Assembly: GCA_019321725.1 (NCBI GenBank)
Contig: CM033115.1
Span: 18,486,673 to 18,550,672, forward strand
Direction of reading: 5' to 3'
Source of the DNA: Paulownia fortunei
Lineage: Eukaryota > Streptophyta > Magnoliopsida > Lamiales > Paulowniaceae
DNA: 64,000 nt
The notes under the pieces are model-generated. The model was not told where the DNA came from. It saw only the letters and a list, made by a program, of their open reading frames with translations, and searched no databases. The position numbers and the translations under genes were made by a program. Positions 27,291-37,581 of this stretch are shown one piece after another; position 1 is the first letter of the stretch, and each line of letters starts with the position of its first letter.

Positions 27291-28464
27291 GAGTAAATAA
27301 ACATTTTTTACTTTTTTAATTGATTGAGTGTTCTTTATTTTTTTTACTTGTTTTATGAAAATAAATATCTTATACTTTTTTTTTTCTTGTACTGTGTAGT
27401 TTTCTTACTACAAGTTTTCTTGAATGTTAAAGACTTTTTTTACCTTTGATTCTTTTTTTTAAGAAAAATCTGAAGTATTAAAAAATTATATGAGCCAAAA
27501 TGCTCTGAACTTTTGATATGCTTTGAACCCAACCTAAACTTTATCCTATTAACACAAAAAATAAAATAAAATTAGAATTTATTTGTAATTTGTTCAATTC
27601 CCTGAAATTTTTGAGCAATTATTTTGTTTTCGTGTTTCATCATATTTTAATTTTTTTCTAATTAAATCATGATTCTCAAAGGCATGATAACCGTGATAAT
27701 CGCATAAATAGAGTCAATAGTAATCTACAAGGAAGAAGCTCGGTCTGATGATTCCAATTATTACTGAAAAATATAAAAATTAAATTTGACTTTCTCTTCT
27801 TTTGTTTTTAGTGAATGAATTGTACAGTTTTATCGTATTTAAACGTAGTATAAAATTGAGAATTTTAATTTGTTTCAATTTAAATAATATAAATGATATA
27901 AATAGAAATTCAATTAGTAATAACTTATAATCAATTAAGAAATAATATGAAAGGAAAAAAAAAGATTTCATGGAATTCAAAACCAATACCTAATTTATAA
28001 TTTTGATTGACCTCATTAGCTATTCATTTCACATTTATTATTCTATTCTTAAGATATTCTAAAATAATGCTTTATTTTCTTGAATGAATTTTTTGTTTCA
28101 AATTAGTCTCTAATTAAAGTAATAATATAACACTATTAGTTTATAAAATATTATTTTTAGGGAGATTCTATAATAGCCATAAACAACATTTTCACTTTTT
28201 TAAAAAATCATAAAATTCCGATCCATAAGTTACAGTAATAAATTTTTAAATGATAAAATTTCCGCAATTATTTTATTATTATTGTACAATTGATGTCATT
28301 CATTTTTATTCCACCGGTAAAGATATATTTGATTCATGTACACCCGAATCTAGGAGCGGCACAATTTGATTTATTCATGGAATCGAATCAAAATTGATGG
28401 AGCAAAATTTTGATTTAGTTTTTATATATATTATTGTATATTATTATTTAGATATTTAATTATT

Positions 28465-28784
28465 TGACTAATTATTTGCCTGACTTATTTTCTCGTCTCC
28501 TGTCTTTGCTCATCGCCGGTTCGCCCCTTTGCCCTAATCAGAATTCCCCCCTTCTCACGATTCCTCAACCACCCCAATCCACCACCACCATCGGGTGTCA
28601 ACGTCTATCACAGCTGCATAGTACCCTTCAAAGCCACCAACTTGAGTCTTGAGCTGTTTATTTCATCATCACAGCCTCACAGTTTGTTTATTTCAGCAGC
28701 CAGAGCACGCTCACGAGCCACCATCGTCCTCCGAAGTAACAGCCACCCCATTTCCTGGCGCATAACCACCTCAATCACCCCGAG
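28465..28784 (+). other. GC-rich exon-like island ending in a splice donor
   Basis: This segment stands out from its AT-rich flanks by its GC and CCA/CCT-rich composition, like a plant 5' exon. It ends CACCCCGAG|GTAAATTTTC, a plausible donor. A 62-codon frame (28464-28652) starts in it but matches nothing I recognise. The DNA after it (28920-29130) is rich in GATTCGGTT-like motifs typical of decayed hAT elements. It may be the first exon of the broken gene at 30.6-33.9 kb or cargo of an old element. Confidence 0.35.
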
Positions 28785-29234
28785 GTAAATTTTCTCCACT
28801 TTTTTCTGTAATTTTATGTCAGTGTGTGTTCAATAGGGTTATGAAATTTTGTAAACTTATAAATGTGCATGTGGAATACTTTAATTGGAATGTGAAGTTT
28901 TAAGTCTTTCTATTTTTTTGGGGAAAATTTCCGATTTACCGAACTGAGAAAAATCGAAACAAATTCGATTTCTTACCGCTCAGAGTAGTTTGGTTCAGTA
29001 TTTGGTATACTACTTTTGGCATACTCTAATTTCGATTCGGTTCAGTTCCACTTGGTTTTATAGCGTACGAAATTTTGAATCGGTTTGATTCGTTTTACTT
29101 ATAGGCTACTTAACAAAATCTATCCGTCCCCGCTGCTTCAACCACTATGTGCATGGTAATACTTTGCCTTTTCAGACTATAAAAGTATATACTTTGGTTC
29201 CTCCAACTAGTAGAATACAATTTTTTTGAATTTT

Positions 29235-30002
29235 ACCTTCTTTCAAAATATTTGGGAAAATATTAAAGTTATAATATTGAAACTTCAAGATTATTGTTCG
29301 ATCATAATAATAAAGCAACTAATTTAAATTAGACCAACTATAAAATTTTGTAGTAATTTTTGTACCTAGATTATTACAACTGTATACTTATTTGTTTAAT
29401 AATTAATTTCACTCTTAATTATGATCAATAGTTCAATAAGTGATAGTTACAAAGTTGGTGTGAATTATCTTTTGGACAATAAAAGTAGAAGTCTTAAATT
29501 TTGAGAATGAGAATGTATGATAGGATACCAACTTCCTTAATCTCCCCACACGTTGGGTATGCCTTACCCTATACATGGTCTTATAATATTTGGAGATGTG
29601 TGTTTTTGGTAAATATTCATTGGGCCTAGTCATTGCGAGTTACCCCTTTTCCCAAAACTAGGAGCTATTTTGAAAAATTTCTTAGAGAAAGTTATCTCAT
29701 GTCCCTAGATATTCTCTACCTACTCACCCGTATCGGTAATAACCTTTTATTTAAAGATCATTTGAGCTTTTCCTAAAAGTATTAATTATTTAACGAATCT
29801 ATAAGATAATTAAGAGTGATACTAAATCAAAGTTAATATTTTATATAGTAAACCATGTATAAAATTTAACTTTGTCATTTTAGAATGAGTTTAATTTTGA
29901 TATAGTTTTATATTATTAAGATCAAATAAATTTTGAAGTTTTAATATTTTAACTTTATATTTTTCTAAATATTTTTAAAAAGCGATAAAGTTGGAAAATA
30001 TG
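29235..30002. mobile_element. Foldback (long-TIR) MITE-like element
   Basis: The left arm (from about 29245) and the inverted right arm (ending about 29977) agree over at least 70 bases. Both read AAATATTT, then AATATTRAAACTTCAA, then ATAATAATAAA-like sequence. Weaker agreement continues inward to CACTCTTAATTAT at about 29411 and its complement at about 29810, giving diverged arms of roughly 170 bp. The interior (29430-29800) has no credible frame. TTGAATTTT occurs at both flanks (29226-29234 and 30003-30011), a possible 9-bp target duplication of the Mutator type, although the arms do not align cleanly to those edges. Confidence 0.6.
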
Positions 30003-30044
30003 TTGAATTTTCTTAGTTGGAGGGGGCAATCTGATATTCACCTT

Positions 30045-30060
30045 ACACACACACACACAC
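30045..30060. repeat. AC dinucleotide microsatellite
   Basis: Eight AC units follow CCTT and precede GTATATATGC, just outside the foldback element. Confidence 0.85.
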
Positions 30061-31693
30061 GTATATATGCTTGTGTGCCTTTATTATTATAAATGTATTG
30101 CTCATATATCTTTTAAGATTTTTGTTAACCATGAATTTTGAAAGGATTAGCATAAATATGCATAAAAATATTCACTTTTTCAACTCATATAAAAAAAAAT
30201 TTGGAGTCAAACTAGATTGATAAAATTGGGATCGAAGGACACTGGTTCTGAAATCAGGGTCAGGTTAACACTGGTTCGGACAGAGATCGATGGGTCTGGG
30301 GGTGCTTCAAGTTATGGGTAACTATGGGGCCTAACTAATTTGATTTAGCTGTTAGGGTTTTCTTTTTTTGATAAAGAGCTGTTAGGGTTTTCAATTAGTA
30401 TGCAGGTCATTTGATTGATTGTTAACTATTGATTGAATAGCTTCTTAAAAATTACATATGAAAGACTCTATCAATGTGGAATCATATAATAGTTGCTGAG
30501 AGTCATAAAGTATTGCTAAAGGAGCTTCTGGTTTGTAGGATAGCTAAATTTAATGTAAATCTGTTCCTTGAACTAGCTCGTGAAAATGTTTTTGCTGTTT
30601 TCAATTGAAAAGTATTATTTAACCATCCCCTCCCCTTCTCACCCAGCGGCACCCTGCCATGGGAAGTATTTCCTGAATTCTTACATGAAATATCTGGTTA
30701 TCCTGAGGGCTTCTATTGCTGCCTTTTTTTAAAAGAAAAAATAAATTATACAACAGTCTCATTTTCCTGCGAATATTGCTAGAGTAACTTTATGTCCTTT
30801 CCTTTTACTAAATATTAGCTCTTTTAAAAAATCTGTGGTAGTTGTGGATCCTGAAAGTCACATCCACTTTGAGCTGTCGTATGCTGCTTTTTCCCCTTAT
30901 TTTGTTTGAATATTCTTGAGCATTGCATTATTAGTGACTTGACATATATTTGCTCTTGTTAGGTGGTTCCTGTCAGATGATTATGCAGAAGTTCTCGATG
31001 CAATATACTTATTTGATCTTCCTGGTAAAAAGCCACTTTGCATCTATGTTTTTCATTTACTTATGCTGAGGCATCTACATTCTGCCGATGTATGTGGACA
31101 AACTGATACCTAGGCAACCAGTTGCAAGAATAACATGTTCCTGTTCTTTGCAGGAGATAATAAGAAATTAGATTTTGAGCTTGAACCCGAGTGAAAAATG
31201 TCATTATCTTAAAGACCTTGATCCAGTTGAGGAAAACAGAATTCATCCAAATTATCAAGTGAAGGTCAGTATACTCTCAAAGAAGCAGATGATTTATCTG
31301 TCACATAATAGTATATCAAGTGATACAAATTAACTTTATCTCAGTTTTGCACTTCCAATAATAGGCAATCAAGGTTTTTGCAGAATGTCAATACGATGGG
31401 TAGTTCTAATACTGGAAGGTGTTTGATTGAAGTAGTTGTTTCTCTTAAAGCCCTTCATTTTTGTTCTTGCCTTTTTGGCAGGAAGTTGGGGCATGAGACA
31501 GTATCTAAACTTGTAATTTTGTTAAGACTTATCATGGCTGGGAAGTTCTCATGACTTTGTATGGTCTTTGTTTAAGGTTCTGTCAAATGTTAAAATTGCC
31601 ACTGTGGACGTATAACTAGAAAAACCAGATCTAAACAGTCTCTCTGATGTTATTGGCCTTTTTGTTTCAACAAAAATGGGTGGAATTTATGAT

Positions 31694-31821
31694 ATAACTG
31701 CAGCATATAGGGTATGGGTAGAATCCACACCATTAATAATCTGTATATGTTAATGTAATAACTGCAACATATAGGGTATGTGTAGAATCCTCACCATTAA
31801 TTATCCATATAGGTTAACGCA
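31694..31821. repeat. 64-bp imperfect tandem duplication
   Basis: ATAACTGCARCATATAGGGT occurs at 31694 and 31758, followed by matching sequence with scattered substitutions. It lies in the intron-like part of the broken gene. Confidence 0.85.
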
Positions 31822-31989
31822 ACAACATAGGTGGACCTGTTTTTTATGTGCTTTTAAACTGAACATTTTGCTAGAAATTACATTGTATCTTTTCACTGTC
31901 ATTGCAAATCAAGCATTATCTAAGTTTATATTCAAATTTTGGTCTACTTCCAAACAAGCTTCTTGCTACAACTTTAAGGTTGCAAACCC

Positions 31990-33703
31990 AAGTGCAGGTT
32001 TTGTCAAATAATAAATTTATCGTGAGTTTGAAGTCGATCTACATGAAAATTATTTAAAGTTTTCAGGATTATATTTCTTAATAGATGGGCTTTATGTGAT
32101 TTAGATTATAAAGAACAATTTGTGTTATAACTACAAATTTAAAGTAATAAAAGTACTGAGGATTAGAGATCCGTTATTGAGTTGTGGATAAAAGAACGAT
32201 TATTTATTATTCTTTTTACCTCTTTAAAATGCCACTATTGGAATTCATACTCAATGAAGATTCCAATGGGAAGATGTTATCAAATAACTCATGCATTAAG
32301 ATGATCATGATAGTGTCTTACTAGCTATAAATTATCTTTTAACACCAACACTTGTTTATGTGATTAAGTAAGTATACACACTTTTATTTACAATAAATCA
32401 AGGTTTCACGTTAGCAGTCGCTACAGTAGAACCAACCATTTAGCTAAATAAACCTAAGCATTTGTTGTGCTATTAGTAATACCTAAATCAAGAATCACCA
32501 CTAATCAATGAGGATTTTCACACCAATACTTATTTATGGGATTAAAAATTATGTACACCTTTGTTTACAACAAATCAATGTTACACATTAGCAACTGATA
32601 TAGTAGAACCAAACATTTAGCTAAATGAACACAAACATTTGTTGTGTCATTAGTAATATTTAAATCAAGAATCACTACTAAATAATAAGGGTTTTAATAA
32701 AAAATTAAAACAATAATACAACACACTTAAATATTATCTACCTTTATAACCATTCATCTTCATCAATCAAGATGTTCTCTATTTCTCTTCAACCAAATGA
32801 AATTTAGAAAGATATAATGAAAATAGAAAAGACTAAAAATAGAAGTGAAATTAGAGAAGACATTTCTATTACTACTAAAAACTTAGTCTAAACACAATAA
32901 TAAAACTTTTTTTCCCCTCTTTAAGGTTTTTTGTGTGCCTTGAATGACATTCAAGAGGCCCTATGTATAGTAGAAGAGTGGCCTAAATTGGCATCTCTAA
33001 ATTTTCTCCAAATGGATTTCAAATTTGCTTCAAATGTGCTCTAAGTAGATATGTCCTTCTTAGATCCGAATTTTGTCACATTTTTCTCCATGAAATCAAT
33101 TGATTTTGGAAAAATGGTCACCATGATAGCTGTAGACTTCTTAATTAGCTTCATTTTAAAATTTGAATCACCTAATTCCAACCATTAGGGAGAAAGTTAT
33201 GCTTGATTTAAGGAAATATATCAGCATAGATAAATCTCTTCCTATGCACACTTGGACGAATTTTCTGCTTTTATCAAGATTGAATTGGGCTGAGCTTCCA
33301 ACAACAAAGTTGTAGTTCTATTTTTTGGCTTTCAAATGCCGTATTCAGGTCCATAGGGCTTTTGAGCATGGGGTTATGCTCAAAATACGAAAATTGTTCA
33401 AGTCTGGAAACATGTTGATTTTGAATTTAATGTAAGTTCAATAATTACTTGCAAAGTTCAAGTAAGTTCTTGCATATGTTTTGAATGATTTTCTTTTAAT
33501 TGTGATGGTTTTTCGATCCAAAGAAATATTATCTCCCAACTTGCTCACGAAACGTGTTGTCTTTGGTTTCATTTTTGGTTCTTTTTGATATATTTTTGTT
33601 CATTGATTCCTAATACAAAACATTAACAAAAACTCAATATTAACAAGAATAAAACAAAAAAATTAAAAGGATTTGATAAAAAAAATTGTCAAAATATGCA
33701 CTT
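31990..33703. mobile_element. Probable non-autonomous repeat element (~1.7 kb)
   Basis: The left edge carries AAGTGCA (31990) followed by GGTTTTGTCAAATAATAAAT and a stretch like TCGTGAGTTTGAAGTCGATC. The right edge carries its complement TGCACTT (33697). From memory, elements with this kind of start and a GCACTTATCA-type end are frequent in introns of eudicot genes. The interior has no coding frame and contains a roughly 178-bp imperfect tandem duplication. It sits just before the acceptor-like CTGCAG of the last exon-like island. The exact termini and class are not established. Confidence 0.42.
32343..32697. repeat. 178-bp imperfect tandem duplication inside the element
   Basis: Unit 1 starts CACCAACACTTGTTTATG at 32343 and unit 2 starts CACCAATACTTATTTATG at 32521. 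They share further blocks such as GTAGAACCAA, CATTTAGCTAAAT and AAATCAAGAATCAC. Divergence is clearly higher than in the other tandem duplications of the window. Confidence 0.85.
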
Positions 33704-34637
33704 ATCACTTCTGCAGGGGAATATGATGAATGTTTGTTCTATGACTTGGCTCGCCTACCTTATGATGAATGTCAGGCCCACTTTTATTTCTCAAAGCATG
33801 ACACAGTTAATACTACAAAGAGTTTCTTCTGTCACTGAAAGAATGGTGTTCTCTACCCAAACACATCTCAAGAAGAAATTATACATTTATCTCTTCCTAT
33901 GGGTATTGTTAGTATATGCATCACAAAGGTTCATGTACAAATTACCGTTGTGCCTAGGGCCATCTGCCTGCAGAGTATCAAGTATATTATTCTATATTAT
34001 TGTCCTTTTAAGCTTTGTAAGTGCTTATTTTCATTAGATACTGCTATTATCAAGCAACTTACAATTTTAAATGACTAAAGGAGATAGAATTGAGTGGAAC
34101 ATTTGTTTAATTTTCTTACTTCAGAATATGACAGAGCAGAGTCGAATTGATAAGTTAAGATATGGTTGTTTTATATAAAGGATGCATATATCTGAGCATT
34201 GGTTTTGTAAAAGCTTATAAATTGATTAGTTTTACCTTGCTATACTTATTAAAATTTTCAAGCATGTCGTGCCAATGACATTTTTATATTCCTTGAAAAT
34301 CATTGTCTAAGTTTGTCTCCTGATATTTATTTAAAATTTTATTTACTTGACTGATGCAAAGGGAATCAAAAGATTGTGATTGTGTAATAAAGTAGTTAGG
34401 TGAAATCTTTCCCTTACATTAGATTATTCTGACGAAAAGTTTCTCTTTCCCAACTGAATATTTCGTCGCAGATGGAACATTTTTTTTTCGATCATGGAAA
34501 TGCTGAAATGTTGTTTTCTGATATGCCCTTCTAACATTCTTGCACTTTTGTTGTTTGGTAGGTTTAACAATATTGCTGGGTCGCCGTCTGCAATCTCCAA
34601 ACCCCACAGCCCCCACCACTGCCCCGCCACAAAAAAG

Positions 34638-37486
34638 ATGGAGTTCATGGCGGAGTGGAAATCCCTTTGGCCCATATCCTCCACCTTCTCTGCACCACTC
34701 CTCATCCCAAACAAAAACCCTGAAACACCGTTTGGCCCCTAATATTTACCCCAAAACCCAACTCCTCCACCACTCTCCTCCACTCTCCCTCCCTTGCACC
34801 CCGCCTTACTCCACCATATCCATACCTCTCCTTTTCCCGGTTCCTCCAAAATTACAATTCGGTCCCTTCCTCCGCCACTTCTATTTCTTCTCTTCTCGGT
34901 CCCCAGCTCCCCAGTTACTCTTCTTACTTTCATGGCTTCAACTCTCTTCAGTTACTTCAAATCCCAAATAAGAATTTAATTGTCGTGTTTTTCCCAACTG
35001 GAGATAATTCTGATGATGTGGGTTTTTCTTTACTTTCTGTGAAAGATGGGATTTTGAGTGTGCATTCACAAAGGGAAAATTATTTCCAGCTGGCGAAAGA
35101 GGGTAATGTGAATCATCAACGGATCACTCTTTTGTTGGTTAACCCAGTTGATGATTTTTGTGGTGATGAGAATGTAGATGTATGTAATGTTAATAAACGC
35201 AATAATGTTGTGACTGTTGTTGGTTTTTTGATGGTTTGTACTAATTATTCTGTTTATTGGTATAGAGTTGGAATTACTACTGTTTATAGACAAAATGAAT
35301 ATTCTGTTTGTTTGGATTATCTGGGCTGTGCCAATGCTAAGATGTTAAGGGGCAATGCAGTGGTGAGTGCATGTTGGAGTCCACATTTGAGGGAAGAATG
35401 TTTAGTTTTGTTGGAGAACGGTGACTTACTGTTGTTTGACGTCAATTATTCTTCTAGGAACAAGATTAAGTCGATATCTTTGGTTAGTGGAAATAATAGA
35501 GTTCTTAACAAAAAGATGCAGGTTTCATTGAATGAGAAGTTGGGATTGCAGAAAGAGGAAAGTGGTAATGAAGTCCGGCGTTGGTTTAAATGTGAGTTTA
35601 GTTGGCATCCTAGGATATTTATTGCTTCTCATCGCAATGAGGTGTTCTTGGTTGATTTGAGGTCTGCAGGGGAGTGCAATGTCTGTTGTTTGCTGAAGCT
35701 TGAGATGTTGTCTATGGGGAAGAATGATGAAGTTTTTGCACTCTCAAGGGCGGGTTCAGATGGGTTTTCCTTTACTGTGGCTACAAGATACTTGCTACTT
35801 CTTTGTGATGTGCGGAAACCATTGATGCCACTGTTGCGGTGGGCACATGGCATTCAGAATCCACGATATATAACTGTCTTTAAATTGTCGGAGTTGAGAG
35901 CGAATGCAGAAGATACTGAGTACAAGTTGGCTTCAGAATCAGGCTATTGTGTTATACTGGGATCATTTTGGGACAGCGAGTTCAGTCTTTTCTGTTATGG
36001 CCCTGATGGTAATGGAAATGGATCTTTCTCTTCTGAAATATCAAAGTTCTGCAACTCATATTATGCGTGGGGACTCCCTTCAGAGCTTGCATTGTCAGGT
36101 TCTGATTGCGAATGTGGTAGGTGTCTTGTGAGAGAGGAGTTTTTGAAAGCATCCCTCCCAATTTGGATTGACTGGAGGCAGAAAAAACATTTAATTTTGG
36201 GGTTTGGCATTCTTGAGCCAGATCTTTCTGCTCAGTTGTCCTCATTTGATAGTTTCGGTAGCTTCATGCTAATCAGGCTAACGTCATCAGGGAAATTAGA
36301 AGTACAACACTACCTTGCAGCATGGGAATCTGAAAAATTTTCGGAAGCTTGTCACAAGAGGAAAAGCATTTATTTGGAGGATAATCTTTTGTATGATTGC
36401 AACTATTCAGAATATGACGGAGAAAGGAAATTTCAGCACTTTAAGTTGGAGTTTCTTAATGCCTACTTGAAAGGTAAGCTAGCAAGATACGTTGTCAAAA
36501 GAAGAGAGAAAAGGAAAGATAGTGATGAAGATGCCCAGAAAAAGTATGTGGTTAAGTCAGAATCTAATTTCCATCAAGAAATATGTCATAGAATGAAGGC
36601 ATTTGGATTTCCGAGAGTGAGATCCTCTCTTGCAGTTTCTGCTGTGTTGAAAGATATCAGCTTGCCGACTAGCATACATGAGATTGCTTTAAGGAGTACG
36701 TGTGCTGCTTTGCCCACAAATCTGTTGCAATTGGCTTTCTCCACCTACTCAGATTTTGATGAGGATCCTGAGAACCATAAGGAACCTCTGGAGTTCCTGG
36801 ATATTCCTGACCAACTCCAAGTCCCGCCCTTTCCTTTCAGAAAGCCATCTTACCGCAGCAACAAATGGTCTAGTAAAGTTCAGCCATCAGATGCCCTTGT
36901 TGGTCCAATTCTCCCTCCTCTTTTTTTGACTACCCTTCATAAGCTTTGCATGGAAGAACTTAAAGAGGAAAGAGAGCTCTACCCAGAAGAATCAGAAGCA
37001 TTCTCAACTCATGCCCAATTCAAACATCAATGTGATAAAGTTATGGAGGTTGTCCAGGAGCATTCGGGTTCTGATGCCAAAACTCAGGATGATGATTTTG
37101 TTTCTCTTGCAGATGATACAGAATATATGAGTTATGCCTATCAAAAATTGAACTTCTCTTGTCATAAACCATCAGCATTCTTGGAAAATCCCTCAAGTGT
37201 GGACTTGTGGAAACCTGGATCTGAGAAGTACATATTTTCAACCCATGTTTTTAGGAGAAGACAAGAGCTCCCATCTGATCTTAGTGCAGAGATGGTAGGA
37301 ACAGAGCTATTTGATGTGGGCTGCCCAATAGAATTGAAGTTTGATGATTGTACCATTGATTTTGGGCCAAAGGAGCTAGAAACCTTCCAAAATTTGAAGA
37401 AACGAGACTTAGATTTTCAGAGAAGTTTTAAGCCATATCAAGACTATATTATTGGACGGAATGGATATTCATATGATGCTTGTTGA
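34638..37486 (+). CDS. TAF1C: TAF1C-like RNA polymerase I initiation factor subunit, with an N-terminal frame break
   Basis: Resembles the plant TATA-box-binding-protein-associated factor, RNA polymerase I subunit C (Arabidopsis At3g18310 as I recall). In animals TAF1C belongs to the SL1/TIF-IB complex that recruits Pol I to rRNA promoters in the nucleolus; the plant role is inferred from that. The main frame is intronless: from M at 34985 it gives 833 residues to TGA at 37484. Similarity to remembered plant proteins is clear at CEFSWHPRIFIAS (near residue 203), LLCDVRKPLMPLLRWAHG (near 275) and KFCNSYYAWGLPSEL. A basic patch RREKRKDSDED lies near 507. The family start (MEFMAEWKSLWP, then GPLIFTPKP) lies upstream at 34638, but its frame ends at TAA just after the C4 run at 34736-34739. 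The continuation is in the frame of 34985 from 34739 on. One extra C would join them into about 949 residues. Assembly error, a true null allele or use of the 34985 start are all possible. Confidence 0.85.
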
Positions 37487-37575
37487 GATGTGTGCTGCAA
37501 TAAGTTCGCTGGTTTCCAGTGAAATTTGCTTAGCAACTTGCAAAACCGTTGAAACAAGTAATTGCCATTTTCCTT

Positions 37576-37581
37576 AATAAA
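37576..37581 (+). terminator. Candidate polyadenylation signal of the TAF1C-like gene
   Basis: AATAAA lies 90 bases after the stop codon, a normal spacing for a plant 3' UTR. No cleavage site was determined. Confidence 0.5.

Larger units (their letters stand above)
18603..28464. other. AT-rich intergenic DNA upstream of ANT
   Basis: Nearly 10 kb without a convincing gene. It holds one TIR element (19851-20183), several local tandem duplications, a C18 run and a C-rich block, all listed separately. 24860-25540 is less AT-rich and includes a GA microsatellite (about 25296-25312), but no frame or recognisable small RNA was found there. A TATA-ATG-donor arrangement at 27254-27290 is noted separately. 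Confidence 0.5.
30647..33840 (+). pseudogene. Exon-like islands of an unidentified, apparently broken gene
   Basis: Several short plus-strand islands read as protein and mostly follow acceptor-like sequences. They are 30647-30721 (GTLPWEVFPEFLHEISGYPE), 30962-31024 (WFLSDDYAEVLDAIYLFDLP, then donor GTAAAA), 31155-31264 (KCHYLKDLDPVEENRIHPNY, ending AAG|GTCAGT) and 33717-33840 (EYDECLFYDLARLPYDECQA, after CTGCAG). The third island has an in-frame TAG near its start (GAAATTAG), the first lacks a nearby donor, and the last meets TGA after about 40 codons. I do not recognise the family. The gap before the last island is filled by a repeat element. A decayed gene or a gene fragment is the best reading; undetected exons or local sequence errors could also explain it. 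Confidence 0.4.

Noticed and set aside
28345..29140. A hAT element with ends TAGGAGCGGC and CCCCGCTGC carrying the GC-rich island
   Set aside because: The end similarity is weak and no matching 8-bp target duplication was seen; left only as a possibility.
34540..34971. 143-codon Pro/Ser/His-rich plus-strand frame
   Set aside because: It overlaps the true TAF1C N-terminal sequence in another frame, and its composition follows from the C-rich DNA. The family similarity lies in the other frames.
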